Origin: PNON01 sp963757065
Lineage (GTDB): Bacteria > Chloroflexota > Anaerolineae > Anaerolineales > Anaerolineaceae
DNA length: 64,000 nt
Direction of reading: 5' to 3'
Assembly (NCBI GenBank): GCA_963757065.1
Contig: CAVWQC010000003.1
Coordinates: 1 to 64,000, forward strand
Part shown: piece by piece, positions 52,596 through 61,627 of the stretch
Layout: each line of letters opens with the position of its first letter
Numbering within the stretch: the stretch's first letter is position 1
Position numbers and translations under genes: made by a program
Notes under the pieces: generated by a model
What the model was told of the DNA's origin: nothing
The model's database searches: none
What the model saw: only the letters and a program-made list of their open reading frames with translations

Positions 52596-53475
52596 ATAGG
52601 TGCTCCAATTTCCTTACCTGGCGGAAGTAAAACACAATGATAACCATGGCTATGAGAAAAAGCACAACTGCTATCGCACTGCCATACCCCATATAATATT
52701 TCTGGAATGATTCGTTATACATGAACATCGCCAGTGTATCGGTTGTATGAAATGGTCCTCCCTTTGTCATCATATAAACTACATCAAAACTTTTTAAAGA
52801 ATTGATAATGGAAAGCGCTACAACCACAACTGTAGCAGGGCTCAATAAGGGTACGACAACATGCCGCAAGGATTGTAAGTAGTTTGCACCATCCATTTCG
52901 GCTGCCTCAGTTAATTCAGAAGGAATGGATGTTAATCCAGCCAGGAATATTACCATTGCCAGCCCTATTTGCTGCCATGACCAGGCGATGATAACTGATC
53001 CCAAAGCAGTTTTGGTGTTTGCCAACCATGCAACTGTGAGTTGATCCAAATGAACCAATCGCAATACTGTATTGATCAATCCCCAATCAGGTTGATAGAT
53101 CCAGATCCATACCTGACCTATAACTGCTAACGAAAGACAGATCGGTAAATAAAAGAGGGATTTATAAAAATTAGCTCCCCAAACACCTTCGTGGAGTAGT
53201 AGAGCCAGTGTTAATCCTCCACCAACAGGTAAGACGACTGCAGCTGCCATCCAAATTACCGTATTCGTTATTGCATTAATAAATAATTCATCTTTAAATA
53301 TTTTTGTATAATTTTCCAAACCTGTCCAATGGTAGGCATTTCGAAAGCCATTCCAATCGGTGAAACTATAATAAAATGAGCTAAAAAGGGGAATAATTAC
53401 AATTATTGTGTAAATTGCCAGGGGCACAATTGAAAACAAAATAATCCACTTGCGGCGGTTCCAAACCACGGGCAA
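52588..53475 (-). CDS. carbohydrate ABC permease, MalF/UgpA type
   Basis: A 295-residue permease with six helices. The EAA loop is ELTEAAEMDGANYLQSLRHVVVPLLSPATVVV (about 187-218). SFYYSFTDWNGFRNAYHWTGLENYTKIFKDE is typical of the first periplasmic loop. Forms the importer with the MalG-type subunit (8-base overlap) and the lipoprotein 145 bases upstream. Confidence 0.92.
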   Translation of the reverse strand: MPVVWNRRKWIILFSIVPLAIYTIIVIIPLFSSFYYSFTDWNGFRNAYHWTGLENYTKIFKDELFINAITNTVIWMAAAVVLPVGGGLTLALLLHEGVWGANFYKSLFYLPICLSLAVIGQVWIWIYQPDWGLINTVLRLVHLDQLTVAWLANTKTALGSVIIAWSWQQIGLAMVIFLAGLTSIPSELTEAAEMDGANYLQSLRHVVVPLLSPATVVVVALSIINSLKSFDVVYMMTKGGPFHTTDTLAMFMYNESFQKYYMGYGSAIAVVLFLIAMVIIVFYFRQVRKLEHLYD

Positions 53476-53575
53476 CTCCTATTGTGAGGGATCAGGAAAA
53501 TATTCTTCCATTACCATTATTATAGAATATATTTTCAGCTTAAAACAATAATATTTTGAATTGGAGATGAGATAT

Positions 53576-53603
53576 ATGGGCAGCCCATGATCAGGCTGCC
53601 CAT
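53576..53603 (-). terminator. intercistronic hairpin after binding-protein gene 3
   Basis: Perfect 10-base GC-rich arms (53576-53585, 53594-53603) around an 8-base loop, 18 bases after the binding-protein stop and before the MalF-type gene. It lacks a strong U-tract, so it more likely attenuates or stabilises than fully terminates. Confidence 0.65.
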
Positions 53604-53620
53604 TATCCCGTTGGAAAATA

Positions 53621-54988
53621 TTATTTCTTGAATACTTCAGCAGATTTTACCTGAGCATCCGCAAGGTATGTAGCATATTGTGATGGATCGTTCATCATCA
53701 ATGCGCCAAGGTCCAAACCAATTTCAGCATTTGGCGGGGTTGTGGAAAGATCATAAGCTGGGAGCCACATGGTTCCACCAGCGATATAATCCAACGCTTT
53801 CTTCATAACAGGGTTGAATGTTGAGGTATCGGTTGATGAAGAAGCGGGTAGCGCACCCTGTCCCTTTGCCCATAAAAGCTGCATTTCAGGTTGAAGTGCC
53901 CAGGCGATGAATTCTTTTGCGCAATCAGGATTCTTTGCATCCGCTGGGATTACCCATGAATCAGTGGAAGCAAAGGTAGCCGGAGGAATAGCAGGATCAA
54001 TCACGGGGAATGGGAATACATCATAATCCACACCGGCGGTCAGACCATTACCATCCCAGTATCCAGTGACCCATGTGCCCATCAGGGTCATAGCTGCTTC
54101 GCCTTTTGCAACCTGGTCGGCAGCATCAGTATATGTATATGCATTGGCATCTGGATAGAAGTAACCCTTGTCAATCAGTTCCTTCCAGAGTTCCATTGCT
54201 TTCATTACCTCAGGATCATCAAATGCAGCCTCACCAGCTTGTAGTTTGGCTCTGTATTCATGACCGGCAGTATAGCTAACCAGAAAATCGGTGAAGAACT
54301 GGGCTGGCCAGCGGTCTTTAGATCCCAAAGCGATCGGATATACACCGGTAGCTTTAATTTTGTCACAAGCGGTAATAAATTCATCCCATGTCTCGGGTGT
54401 CTTCGTTACGCCGGCAGCTTCCATAACCTTCGGGTTAAAGAAGAAACCTACATAATGGAAGTTCTGAGGAATGGAATATACACCACCATTGTATTGTGTG
54501 GATCCTTGAATTCCCGGTACGACAGAATCTGCAAATTTTTCAGCAGCCCAGAAATCAGAGAGTTCCATTAATGCATTGCTGTCTACAACAAATTGAACAC
54601 GAGCGCCAGCCCAGTATGAGAAGACGTCAGGTGGGTTTTCACCAGCAAGCATGACCAGGATCTGAGTTTTGAAGTCTTCATGACCGGTAGTATTATCAAC
54701 CAGTTCGCATTTTTCGCTTTGTGCATTGAATCCATCAATGATCGTGGTCATATCTTTTTTGCCCATATCGCCGGAGTAATAATGGACAATATTGGCTTTC
54801 GTCTTTTCTACTGCAGCGGGAGCAGCAGGTGCAGCGGGAGCAGCGGGTGCAGCAGGAGCAGCAGGTGCAGCTGGAGCTGCGGGTTCAGCTGGAGCTGCAG
54901 GGGCAGCCGTTGGTGCAGGTTGGCAGGCGGCAAGGAGCATAGCCAAAATAATTAATCCGCCCAGCAAAGTCCAATAATACTTTTTCAT
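53621..54988 (-). CDS. carbohydrate-binding lipoprotein (ABC family 1)
   Basis: 455 residues. Lipoprotein signal MKKYYWTLLGGLIILAMLLAAC (Cys about 22), then a long Ala/Pro linker (about 25-60), then a family 1 solute-binding domain: KANIVHYYSGDMGKKDMTTIIDGFNAQSEKCEL, LVMLAGENPPDVFSYWAGARVQFVVDSNALMELSDFW and GEAAMTLMGTWVTGYWDGNGL (the conserved MxxxGxW). Intact, unlike binding proteins 1 and 2. The ligand is probably a mono- or oligosaccharide or cyclitol. Start with TTAGGAGG upstream. Confidence 0.92.
   Translation of the reverse strand: MKKYYWTLLGGLIILAMLLAACQPAPTAAPAAPAEPAAPAAPAAPAAPAAPAAPAAPAAVEKTKANIVHYYSGDMGKKDMTTIIDGFNAQSEKCELVDNTTGHEDFKTQILVMLAGENPPDVFSYWAGARVQFVVDSNALMELSDFWAAEKFADSVVPGIQGSTQYNGGVYSIPQNFHYVGFFFNPKVMEAAGVTKTPETWDEFITACDKIKATGVYPIALGSKDRWPAQFFTDFLVSYTAGHEYRAKLQAGEAAFDDPEVMKAMELWKELIDKGYFYPDANAYTYTDAADQVAKGEAAMTLMGTWVTGYWDGNGLTAGVDYDVFPFPVIDPAIPPATFASTDSWVIPADAKNPDCAKEFIAWALQPEMQLLWAKGQGALPASSSTDTSTFNPVMKKALDYIAGGTMWLPAYDLSTTPPNAEIGLDLGALMMNDPSQYATYLADAQVKSAEVFKK
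54812..54911. repeat. Ala/Pro codon tandem repeat in binding-protein linker
   Basis: Near-tandem 9-base units of the GCAGC(A/G)GGA/GGTGC type encode about 30 residues of Ala-Ala-Pro linker. The opposite strand gives a long open Ala/Gly frame, which is an artefact of the repeat. Confidence 0.75.
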
Positions 54989-55322
54989 CTCGAATCCTCC
55001 TAAGAATTTCTGAAATTGAATGATACTAGATCGTTATTCAGCATTAAAGATTGTTCTGGTTATCACCACCTCCCCGGCACAGACATCAAAAAAACATTAC
55101 AAAGGCTATTGACAGTCAGAAGAATATCTTGGCAATGAATTTGGCCTAATGGTATGACCAATTATATTATTTCACCATTTATATGGATTGTCAACAGCTA
55201 ATACTATTAGCCCATTCAATGGTAATTATTAGTGCTCAAACATCAATATACAACTATTATGTTTTAATTGCAACTACCAATCTGTATTTTTCTACTATAT
55301 CGCGATTATTTATGTTTCCTAT
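54989..55322. other. divergent regulatory region, minus side
   Basis: About 330 AT-rich bases with no ORF. A perfect 13-base palindrome CTAATACTATTAG lies at 55198-55210. A minus-strand TTGACA (55194-55189) is followed by a poor -10 region (TATAAT at 55166-55161, spacing 22). It probably holds the binding-protein promoter and an operator. Confidence 0.5.
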
Positions 55323-55350
55323 TGAATATTGTTGTTATATATACTATACT
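55323..55350 (+). promoter_or_regulatory. probable promoter of the IolD-like operon
   Basis: TTGAAT (55323-55328) and TATACT (55345-55350) are 16 bases apart. TGTTGT/ATAT-type repeats flank the -10 box on both sides and may be a regulator site. The start codon at 55425 has AGGTGGAA upstream. Confidence 0.5.
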
Positions 55351-55424
55351 GTTGTATATTAACAATTATCTGAAATTATTGCTATTATGGATTATCACTG
55401 AAATTTATTGCCAGGTGGAAAATT

Positions 55425-57335
55425 ATGACCGATGCGGATAAAGAAAACACTATCAGAGATTTGGCTCAGATGAGACTTCAGCGGGCAATGAATATTGCTT
55501 CGGCTGGAGGTTTACAAAATGCCATCGATAACGGAATTCTACCCACAAGGATAGATCTCACGGTATCTGAAGCGATCATACTTGGGTTGATGAAACAGGG
55601 TGTTAAGAAGTTTGTTGCGGTCTTTGGCCATGGATCCACGGAGATAGGGGAAGTCCTTCGTATATATCAACAGGCTGGCCTGGTAGAGGTTTTTAATGTC
55701 AGGAACGAAATCGAGGCATCACATGCTGTGACAGCGTTGAGATGGATAACTGGCGAGAAGGCAGCAGTCATCGCCTCGATCGGCCCAGGCCCACTCCAAG
55801 CTTTAGCCGGCTCGCTCGTTCCTCTGGCAAATGGTCTGGGAGTATGGTATCTGCTGGGCGATGAAACCACAGAAGATGAAGGTCCAAATTTTCAACAAAT
55901 CCCGCACCCAAAACAGGGTCAATTCGCAGCTTTATTTGGAACAATGAATCAAGCCTATAGTCTACATACTCCTCTGGCGATTAGTACAGCTTTACGCCGG
56001 GGATTAAATGCGGTAGATCACCCTCATCAGGCTGGCCCATTCTATCTATTGCTGCCAATGAATATCCAACCGGTTGAAATGAAACAATTCAACCTCGATG
56101 AACTACCGGAAGGTGCTCCTCCACGATTGGGGGCAGCGGCTGATTTTGGGATGTATCAAGAAGCTCTTCAGGAGATACAAAAAGCGAAAAAGATCGTGGT
56201 CCGCCTTGGCGGTGGAGCAAGGAATGCTGGTCCGGAAATTTCGGAATTGCTGGATTTGGTCGATGGCATGGCGATAGTTGCCCCGGTTGTCAGTGGCGTC
56301 ATCCCATACCATCACCCAAGGAATATGTCGGTTGCCGGATCCAAAGGGTCAATATCCGGAAATTATGCAATGGAAAATGCAGATCTGCTCATTGCAATTG
56401 GATCAAGGTTTGTCTGCCAATCTGATTGCTCCAGAACTGGTTTTCTTAATGCGAAACATGTCATAAATATTAATACCGACTTCGATGCGGCAACTCATTA
56501 CAATAAAACAACAGCACTTGTAGGTGATGCCTCACCAACTTTAAGAATATTAATAGAAACAATAAAGAAATCAGGAATGAAATTACCTGGAACCAAATCA
56601 GAATGGTATGTGAGATGCCAGGAAAAGAAAACAGAGTGGGAAGCTTATAAAGCTGCCCGGTTTACAAAGGTCACATTACCCGACCCAGTCTGGAAAAAAG
56701 AAGTCTTTACTCAACCTGCAGCGTTGAAAATTGCCACTGATTGGGCCAGAGCCCATAAGGCGATCACGATATTTGATGCCGGTGACGTTCAAGCGAATGG
56801 TTTTCAAATCGTGGAAGACGATGATATCAAGCAAGGCATCACGGATGGAGGTGCCAGCTACATGGGCTTTGCAGGATCTGCAGTTTTAGCTTCCGGATTG
56901 TCTGATTCTGATTTCTACCCGCTGGCCATCACCGGGGATGGATCTTTTATGATGAACCCGCAAGTTTTGATTGATGCCATTGAGCACCATGCCAAAGGCT
57001 GCATTCTTGTAATGGATAATCGGCGTATGTCGGCAATTTCAAGCTTACAGATGGATCAGTATGGGGTAGATTTCGCAACGAACGATTCTGTCGAAGTGGA
57101 TTATGTTTCTCTTGCCAGATCAGTTAAAGGAGTCCAAGCAATATTCGGAGGTTATGATCCTGGTTCGTTAACTTCGGCGTTGGATAAAGCTTACTCGTAT
57201 GCGGGATTAAGTGTTATTCACCTGCCAGTTTATTACGGCCCAGATGTACTTGGCTCTCTGGGTGCATTTGGACGATGGAATAGCGGAAATTGGTCTGAGA
57301 AAACCCAGGCGTTACGACACGATATTGGCCTTTAG
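55425..57335 (+). CDS. IolD-like thiamine-diphosphate enzyme
   Basis: A 636-residue ThDP enzyme with three domains. The PYR domain has catalytic Glu in VRNEIEASHAVTALRW (about 92) and SIGPGPLQALAGSLVPLANGL. The central domain includes VVRLGGGARNAG and GSKGSISGNYAMENADLLIAIGSRF. The PP domain has the metal-diphosphate motif GDGSFMMNPQ...MDN (about 503-532). Size and order match 3D-trihydroxycyclohexane-1,2-dione acylhydrolase (IolD) of myo-inositol breakdown, but divergence from classic IolD and the missing iolB/C/J genes mean a related cyclic diketone or a carboligation cannot be excluded. First gene of the plus-strand operon to 62254. Confidence 0.75.
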   Translation: MTDADKENTIRDLAQMRLQRAMNIASAGGLQNAIDNGILPTRIDLTVSEAIILGLMKQGVKKFVAVFGHGSTEIGEVLRIYQQAGLVEVFNVRNEIEASHAVTALRWITGEKAAVIASIGPGPLQALAGSLVPLANGLGVWYLLGDETTEDEGPNFQQIPHPKQGQFAALFGTMNQAYSLHTPLAISTALRRGLNAVDHPHQAGPFYLLLPMNIQPVEMKQFNLDELPEGAPPRLGAAADFGMYQEALQEIQKAKKIVVRLGGGARNAGPEISELLDLVDGMAIVAPVVSGVIPYHHPRNMSVAGSKGSISGNYAMENADLLIAIGSRFVCQSDCSRTGFLNAKHVININTDFDAATHYNKTTALVGDASPTLRILIETIKKSGMKLPGTKSEWYVRCQEKKTEWEAYKAARFTKVTLPDPVWKKEVFTQPAALKIATDWARAHKAITIFDAGDVQANGFQIVEDDDIKQGITDGGASYMGFAGSAVLASGLSDSDFYPLAITGDGSFMMNPQVLIDAIEHHAKGCILVMDNRRMSAISSLQMDQYGVDFATNDSVEVDYVSLARSVKGVQAIFGGYDPGSLTSALDKAYSYAGLSVIHLPVYYGPDVLGSLGAFGRWNSGNWSEKTQALRHDIGL

Positions 57336-57354
57336 TCCAGTAGATCGGAAACCC

Positions 57355-58710
57355 ATGAATAATCACATCCCCCAGGACAAACTTTCAGTAAAAACGAAAC
57401 TCTTTTATGGTATTGGAGATGTAGGTAATGCCATTGTCAATTCAGCAATTCAATTTTTCCTGCTGATATTTTATACTGATGGGGCTCTGTTGGCACCTGC
57501 TTTGGTTGGAAGCGCATTGTTGATCGGGAAAATTTGGGATGCGGTTAATGATCCATTATTTGGATGGATATCAGATCGAACGTCCTCAAAACGATTTGGC
57601 AAACGTAGGGTATTCATGATCTTTGGTGCAATTCCACTCGGAATTAGCATCATGCTGCTCTGGTTCGTTCCAAAAGGATTAGACCAATTAGGCGTTTTTC
57701 TATGGATCGCACTGACTTTCATTCTTTTTGATTCGTTATGGACTTTTACGAATGTTCCATATTACTCCCTTTCAACAGAATTAACTGAAAATTATGATGA
57801 AAGATCCAGCCTGACCTCCTTCCGGATGATCCTTGCAGTACCAGCATATTTGGTAGGTGCAGCCCTTACCCCGGCAATCGTAGGGCTATTTGCAATAAAA
57901 TATACCGGATATGGTTTCATAGGTATTTTATATGGTGTGATTGCTGCTGCCGCCCTTCTCATTTCCGCATCCGGCTACCGGGAAAAAACAAATATCATCC
58001 AGAGCAACTCTTCCATCTCACCCCTGGCTGCAATCCGTTTAACTTTCAAGAATAAACCATTTGTCAGGCTGATCACAGCGTACCTGATCATGAATCTATC
58101 CTTTGCATTGATCAAGACATTAATGGCATATTTCTTAACATATCAATTGAACATGGAAAAAGAAGTTCCCATATTTATGGGGCTTCTCCTGGTTGTCGTA
58201 GCCATCTCCCTGTTCCCATGGAAAAAGCTTTCTGAAAAACTGGATAAAGGTCCAGCGTATGGATTGGGAATGGCCATCGGGGCACTATCCGTTGGGGCAT
58301 GTTTCCTTCTTCCACATCAACCGACAGGATTAATTTATATTATTGCTGTTACTGCCGGTATTGGTTTCTCCGCTAATTGGGTTTTCCCCTGGTCAATGAT
58401 CCCGGACGTAGTGGATTACGACCGGCTGCAAACTGGAGAATATCGCAGCGGGATGTATTTTGGGGTTTGGGGCCTCGCTACTAAAATATCTGAAGCCATC
58501 GCCATAGCGGGTACCGGCTGGTTACTGTCTGCATATCATTATGTTCCAAATGTTGAGCAGAATGCATCCACCCTGTTTGGGATACGCCTCTTCTTTGGCC
58601 CTATACCAGCCCTTTTTATGCTGGCTGCCTTGCCATTGTTAATATGGTATCCACTTAATCGGGCTGCCCATAACAAACTTAGAGCCCAACTGCAGGAAAA
58701 AGGTTCATAA
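57355..58710 (+). CDS. GPH-family sugar:cation symporter
   Basis: About 451 residues from ATG 57355; the longer frame from 57211 overlaps the preceding gene and lacks a ribosome site. Twelve helices. GPH (MelB/XynB-like) marks are KLFYGIGDVGNAIVNSAIQFFLLIFYTDG, KIWDAVNDPLFGWISDRTSSKRFGKRRVFMIFGAIPLG and MIPDVVDYDRLQTGEYRSGMYFGVWGLATKISEAIAIAGTGWLL. It imports glycosides, uronides or pentosides with Na+ or H+, giving this pathway a second uptake route beside the ABC importer. Confidence 0.9.
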   Translation: MNNHIPQDKLSVKTKLFYGIGDVGNAIVNSAIQFFLLIFYTDGALLAPALVGSALLIGKIWDAVNDPLFGWISDRTSSKRFGKRRVFMIFGAIPLGISIMLLWFVPKGLDQLGVFLWIALTFILFDSLWTFTNVPYYSLSTELTENYDERSSLTSFRMILAVPAYLVGAALTPAIVGLFAIKYTGYGFIGILYGVIAAAALLISASGYREKTNIIQSNSSISPLAAIRLTFKNKPFVRLITAYLIMNLSFALIKTLMAYFLTYQLNMEKEVPIFMGLLLVVVAISLFPWKKLSEKLDKGPAYGLGMAIGALSVGACFLLPHQPTGLIYIIAVTAGIGFSANWVFPWSMIPDVVDYDRLQTGEYRSGMYFGVWGLATKISEAIAIAGTGWLLSAYHYVPNVEQNASTLFGIRLFFGPIPALFMLAALPLLIWYPLNRAAHNKLRAQLQEKGS

Positions 58711-58738
58711 TATTAATAATGGATAATAGATTAAAAAT

Positions 58739-59815
58739 ATGAAACCGATAAACGTTGCATTCGTGGGTTGCGGACGGATCTCTGATCTACATCAGCTCGG
58801 ATATCAAGACCGTCAAGACGCCAGGCTGGTTGCCGTATGTGACAGCAATGAAAAAGCAGCAAAGGAAAAAGCCAGACTTTGGAATGTTTCCAGGGTATAT
58901 AAAGACTTCAGTGAAGTCCTGGCAGATCCTGAGATTGACCTTGTTGAGTTACTTGTACCCCATTATTTGCATAGTGAAATGTCCATTAAAGCACTTAATG
59001 CTGGAAAACATGTCTCAATACAAAAACCGATGGCCATGAATTTAGTTGAAGCAGATGAAATGATTGCGACGGCTGAGAAAAAAGGTTTGGTCCTGAGAAT
59101 TTATGAAAACTTTGTGTTTTATCCGCCGAATGTAAAAGCGCGGGAAATGTTATTGGCGGGGGTAATAGGTGAACCTCAAATAATACGAATGCATGTTAGT
59201 ACCGGGAAAAGCAAAACAGAGTGGAAAGTGCCTCTCTCCGCGTGGATATGGCGTTTTACAGAAGAAAAAAGCGGGGGTGGACCACTCGTTTTTGACCATG
59301 GCTACCACTTATTTTCCCTGGCCTATGACCTGATGGGTCCAATAAAAAGAGTGAATGCATGGATCGATAAATCCATGATTCGACCAGGAATATACCTGGA
59401 TGCACCCGCTGTGATCATGTTTCAATTTCAGGGAAAACGAAAATACGGCACATTGGATTTTGCAAGCACCCCCAATATGGTCATGGATACCCAGTATTAC
59501 AGTGACGATGATCGTGTTGAGATCATTGGAGACAAAGGAATTCTAATCATTAACCGTTGTACAGCAAAAACGCTAGCTTATCCGCCATTGGTTTTGTTCA
59601 AGGACGGAAACACTACAGAAATACCAGTCGACCGGTATGATTGGTCTGACAGTTTCATCGATTGCACCCGGCATTTGATCGATGTACTGACCAAAGGTGG
59701 AGATCCCAAACTAAATGGTAAAACAGCAAGAAATGTCCTTGAATTTTCAATTGGTGCGCATCAATCCGCCAAAATAAACCAGGAAGTCATCCTAAATCAG
59801 AAACCTGTGAAGTAA
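58739..59815 (+). CDS. Gfo/Idh/MocA oxidoreductase 3
   Basis: 358 residues. NAD(P) motif VAFVGCGRISDLHQLGYQ, family motif IQKPMAMNLVEADEM (Gln replaces Glu of EKP; Lys kept, about 97) and GGGPLVFDHGYHLFSLAYDLMG (catalytic His). A close paralog of oxidoreductase 2 on the other side of the divergent region. The paired enzymes may run an oxidation and a reduction on the same ring or sugar, as in Gfo/Idh-based epimerisation. 28 bases downstream of the symporter gene. Confidence 0.9.
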   Translation: MKPINVAFVGCGRISDLHQLGYQDRQDARLVAVCDSNEKAAKEKARLWNVSRVYKDFSEVLADPEIDLVELLVPHYLHSEMSIKALNAGKHVSIQKPMAMNLVEADEMIATAEKKGLVLRIYENFVFYPPNVKAREMLLAGVIGEPQIIRMHVSTGKSKTEWKVPLSAWIWRFTEEKSGGGPLVFDHGYHLFSLAYDLMGPIKRVNAWIDKSMIRPGIYLDAPAVIMFQFQGKRKYGTLDFASTPNMVMDTQYYSDDDRVEIIGDKGILIINRCTAKTLAYPPLVLFKDGNTTEIPVDRYDWSDSFIDCTRHLIDVLTKGGDPKLNGKTARNVLEFSIGAHQSAKINQEVILNQKPVK

Positions 59816-59830
59816 TGGAGTGAATTGGTT

Positions 59831-60667
59831 ATGAATTATATACGGGAAGAAAAAATAATAGAACTTGATGAAATTGCCAGATTATTACGAATCGACAGTA
59901 TTAAGATGATCTACAAGCGGGGGTCAGGCCATCCGGGTGGATCCCTTTCAGCAGCGGAAATCATCTCGGTACTGTTTTTTCACAAGCTCAAGATAGATCC
60001 AGGCAACCCTAAATGGGAAGGGCGTGATCGGTTTTTTCTCAGTAAAGGCCATGCATCAGCTGTCTTATATGCAGCCATGGCAAGGCGCGGCTTTTTCCCG
60101 ATGGAAGATCTTGATCAATGGGGGGAATTAGATTGCCACCTGCAAGGGCATCCGGACAGGGTAAAAACACCTGGCATTGAAATGAGTGCTGGTCCGCTGG
60201 GACATGGAATTGCAGTAGGCGCTGGAAACGCAATGGCTGCCAAAAGGAAAAAACAGGATTACAGGACTTACGTTCTTATGGGCGATGGCGAGATGCAGGC
60301 AGGGATAGTCTGGGAAGCTGCTACTACTGCATCAAAATTCCACCTCAATAACCTGACTGTGATTTTGGATTATAACGATGTCCAATTGGATGGTGCCGTC
60401 CATGAGATTATGCCCCTTGAACCGCTGGCAGACAGATGGAAGGCATTTAACTGGCATGTAATTGAGATCAACGGTCATAATATCCGGCAGGTCATTGACG
60501 CTTTAGATCTGACAGGTGAAATTCATAGCCAGCCAACCATAATCATTGCGCATACAACCAAGGGGAAGGGTGTTTCTTACATGGAAAATGATTCCAAATG
60601 GCACGGTGCTGTTCCCAAACCTGACCAGTACGAGCAAGCATTAACAGAACTTATGAAGGAAGGTTGA
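59831..60667 (+). CDS. transketolase-like N-terminal (ThDP) subunit
   Basis: About 278 residues: the first half of a split transketolase. IKMIYKRGSGHPGGSLSAAEIISVLFFHKLKI, FFLSKGHASAVLYAAMARRG, AGPLGHGIAVGAGNAMAAKRK and GDGEMQAGIVWEAATTASKFHLNNLTVILDYND (Mg-diphosphate motif GDG-x26-N) are all present. It overlaps or abuts the C-terminal subunit. Split transketolases in catabolic operons act on unusual ketose phosphates (for example apulose 4-phosphate) as well as in the pentose pathway. The ATG at 59831 is chosen over TTG 59825. Confidence 0.9.
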   Translation: MNYIREEKIIELDEIARLLRIDSIKMIYKRGSGHPGGSLSAAEIISVLFFHKLKIDPGNPKWEGRDRFFLSKGHASAVLYAAMARRGFFPMEDLDQWGELDCHLQGHPDRVKTPGIEMSAGPLGHGIAVGAGNAMAAKRKKQDYRTYVLMGDGEMQAGIVWEAATTASKFHLNNLTVILDYNDVQLDGAVHEIMPLEPLADRWKAFNWHVIEINGHNIRQVIDALDLTGEIHSQPTIIIAHTTKGKGVSYMENDSKWHGAVPKPDQYEQALTELMKEG

Positions 60668-60672
60668 TCAAT

Positions 60673-61617
60673 ATGGCTGAGATTCCGCAACGAGAAGCAT
60701 ATGGTAGGGCACTGGCAGATTACGGAGAAAAAAACCTCGACATAGTGGTGCTGGATGCCGATACTTCCTCATCCACATTGACACATTTTTTTGCCAGCAA
60801 GTTTCCGGACAGGTTTTTTAATATCGGGATAGCTGAACCTTGTCTGGTGGATTTTGGTGTGGGTATGTCATTGGGAGGTTTTACCCCTTTCGTGAATGCC
60901 TTCGCAGCGTTCCTTTCCCTGAGAGCAATAGAACAGGTGAGAACTTGCGTCGCCTACGCTGAGACAAATGTGAAACTTGTTGGTCATTATGCCGGTTTAT
61001 CAGATTTTAAAGATGGACCTACACATAATTGCATTGTTGATCTGGCAGTTATGCGAGCACTGCCCAACATGACTGTGATCGTCCCTTCTGACAACAACCA
61101 GATCAAGAATTGGCTTCCGATCATTGCCAACCATAAGGGTCCGTTATATTTCCGCATGAGCAGAGATAGCTCACTCCCTATTCATCCAGAAGATATCAAA
61201 CCAGAGATCGGCAAAGCCATCAAAATTCGTGAAGGATCAGATGTGACCATAATTGCTACTGGAACCATGGTTGGAAGATGTATCCTGGCTGCAGACAAAT
61301 TGCAAACCATGGGAATTTCATCTGGAGTATTGGAGATCCATACCCTAAAACCAATTGATGTCGAGGCTATTTGTTATGCTGCAAGCTCGACTGGAGCTAT
61401 CGTAACAGCAGAAGAACATTCAATTATTGGTGGTTTAGGCGGAGCTGTTTCTGAAATTTTGTCAGAGAACTGCCCTGTCCCGATCAAACGAGTTGGGGTC
61501 AGGGATCGCTTCGGGGTCACTTCGAAAAGCGCTGAAGTGTTGATGGATTATATGGGATTAAGCGTGGATGATATTGTGGAATCGGCGATTCAGGTGATCA
61601 AGAAAAAGGTGAGCTAG
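60673..61617 (+). CDS. transketolase-like C-terminal (PYR) subunit
   Basis: About 314 residues. The catalytic Glu that activates the thiazolium is in NIGIAEPCLVDFGVGMSLGGFTPFVNAFAAFLSLRAIEQVR (about 57). The C-terminal domain reads EGSDVTIIATGTMVGRCILAADKLQTMGISSGVLEIHTLKPID. In family members GIAEQ is usual; here it is IAEPC. ATG 60673 follows AAGGAAGG. Pairs with the preceding subunit (spacing 5 bases after its stop). Confidence 0.9.
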   Translation: MAEIPQREAYGRALADYGEKNLDIVVLDADTSSSTLTHFFASKFPDRFFNIGIAEPCLVDFGVGMSLGGFTPFVNAFAAFLSLRAIEQVRTCVAYAETNVKLVGHYAGLSDFKDGPTHNCIVDLAVMRALPNMTVIVPSDNNQIKNWLPIIANHKGPLYFRMSRDSSLPIHPEDIKPEIGKAIKIREGSDVTIIATGTMVGRCILAADKLQTMGISSGVLEIHTLKPIDVEAICYAASSTGAIVTAEEHSIIGGLGGAVSEILSENCPVPIKRVGVRDRFGVTSKSAEVLMDYMGLSVDDIVESAIQVIKKKVS

Positions 61618-61627
61618 GAGATTCAAT

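Noticed and set aside
54812..54911. Possible CRISPR-like or satellite array
   Set aside because: The repeats are 9-12 bases, contiguous and in frame as a protein linker; no spacers.
57211..57354. N-terminal extension of the GPH symporter
   Set aside because: It overlaps the end of the ThDP gene in another frame, has no ribosome site, and the family starts at the ATG at 57355.
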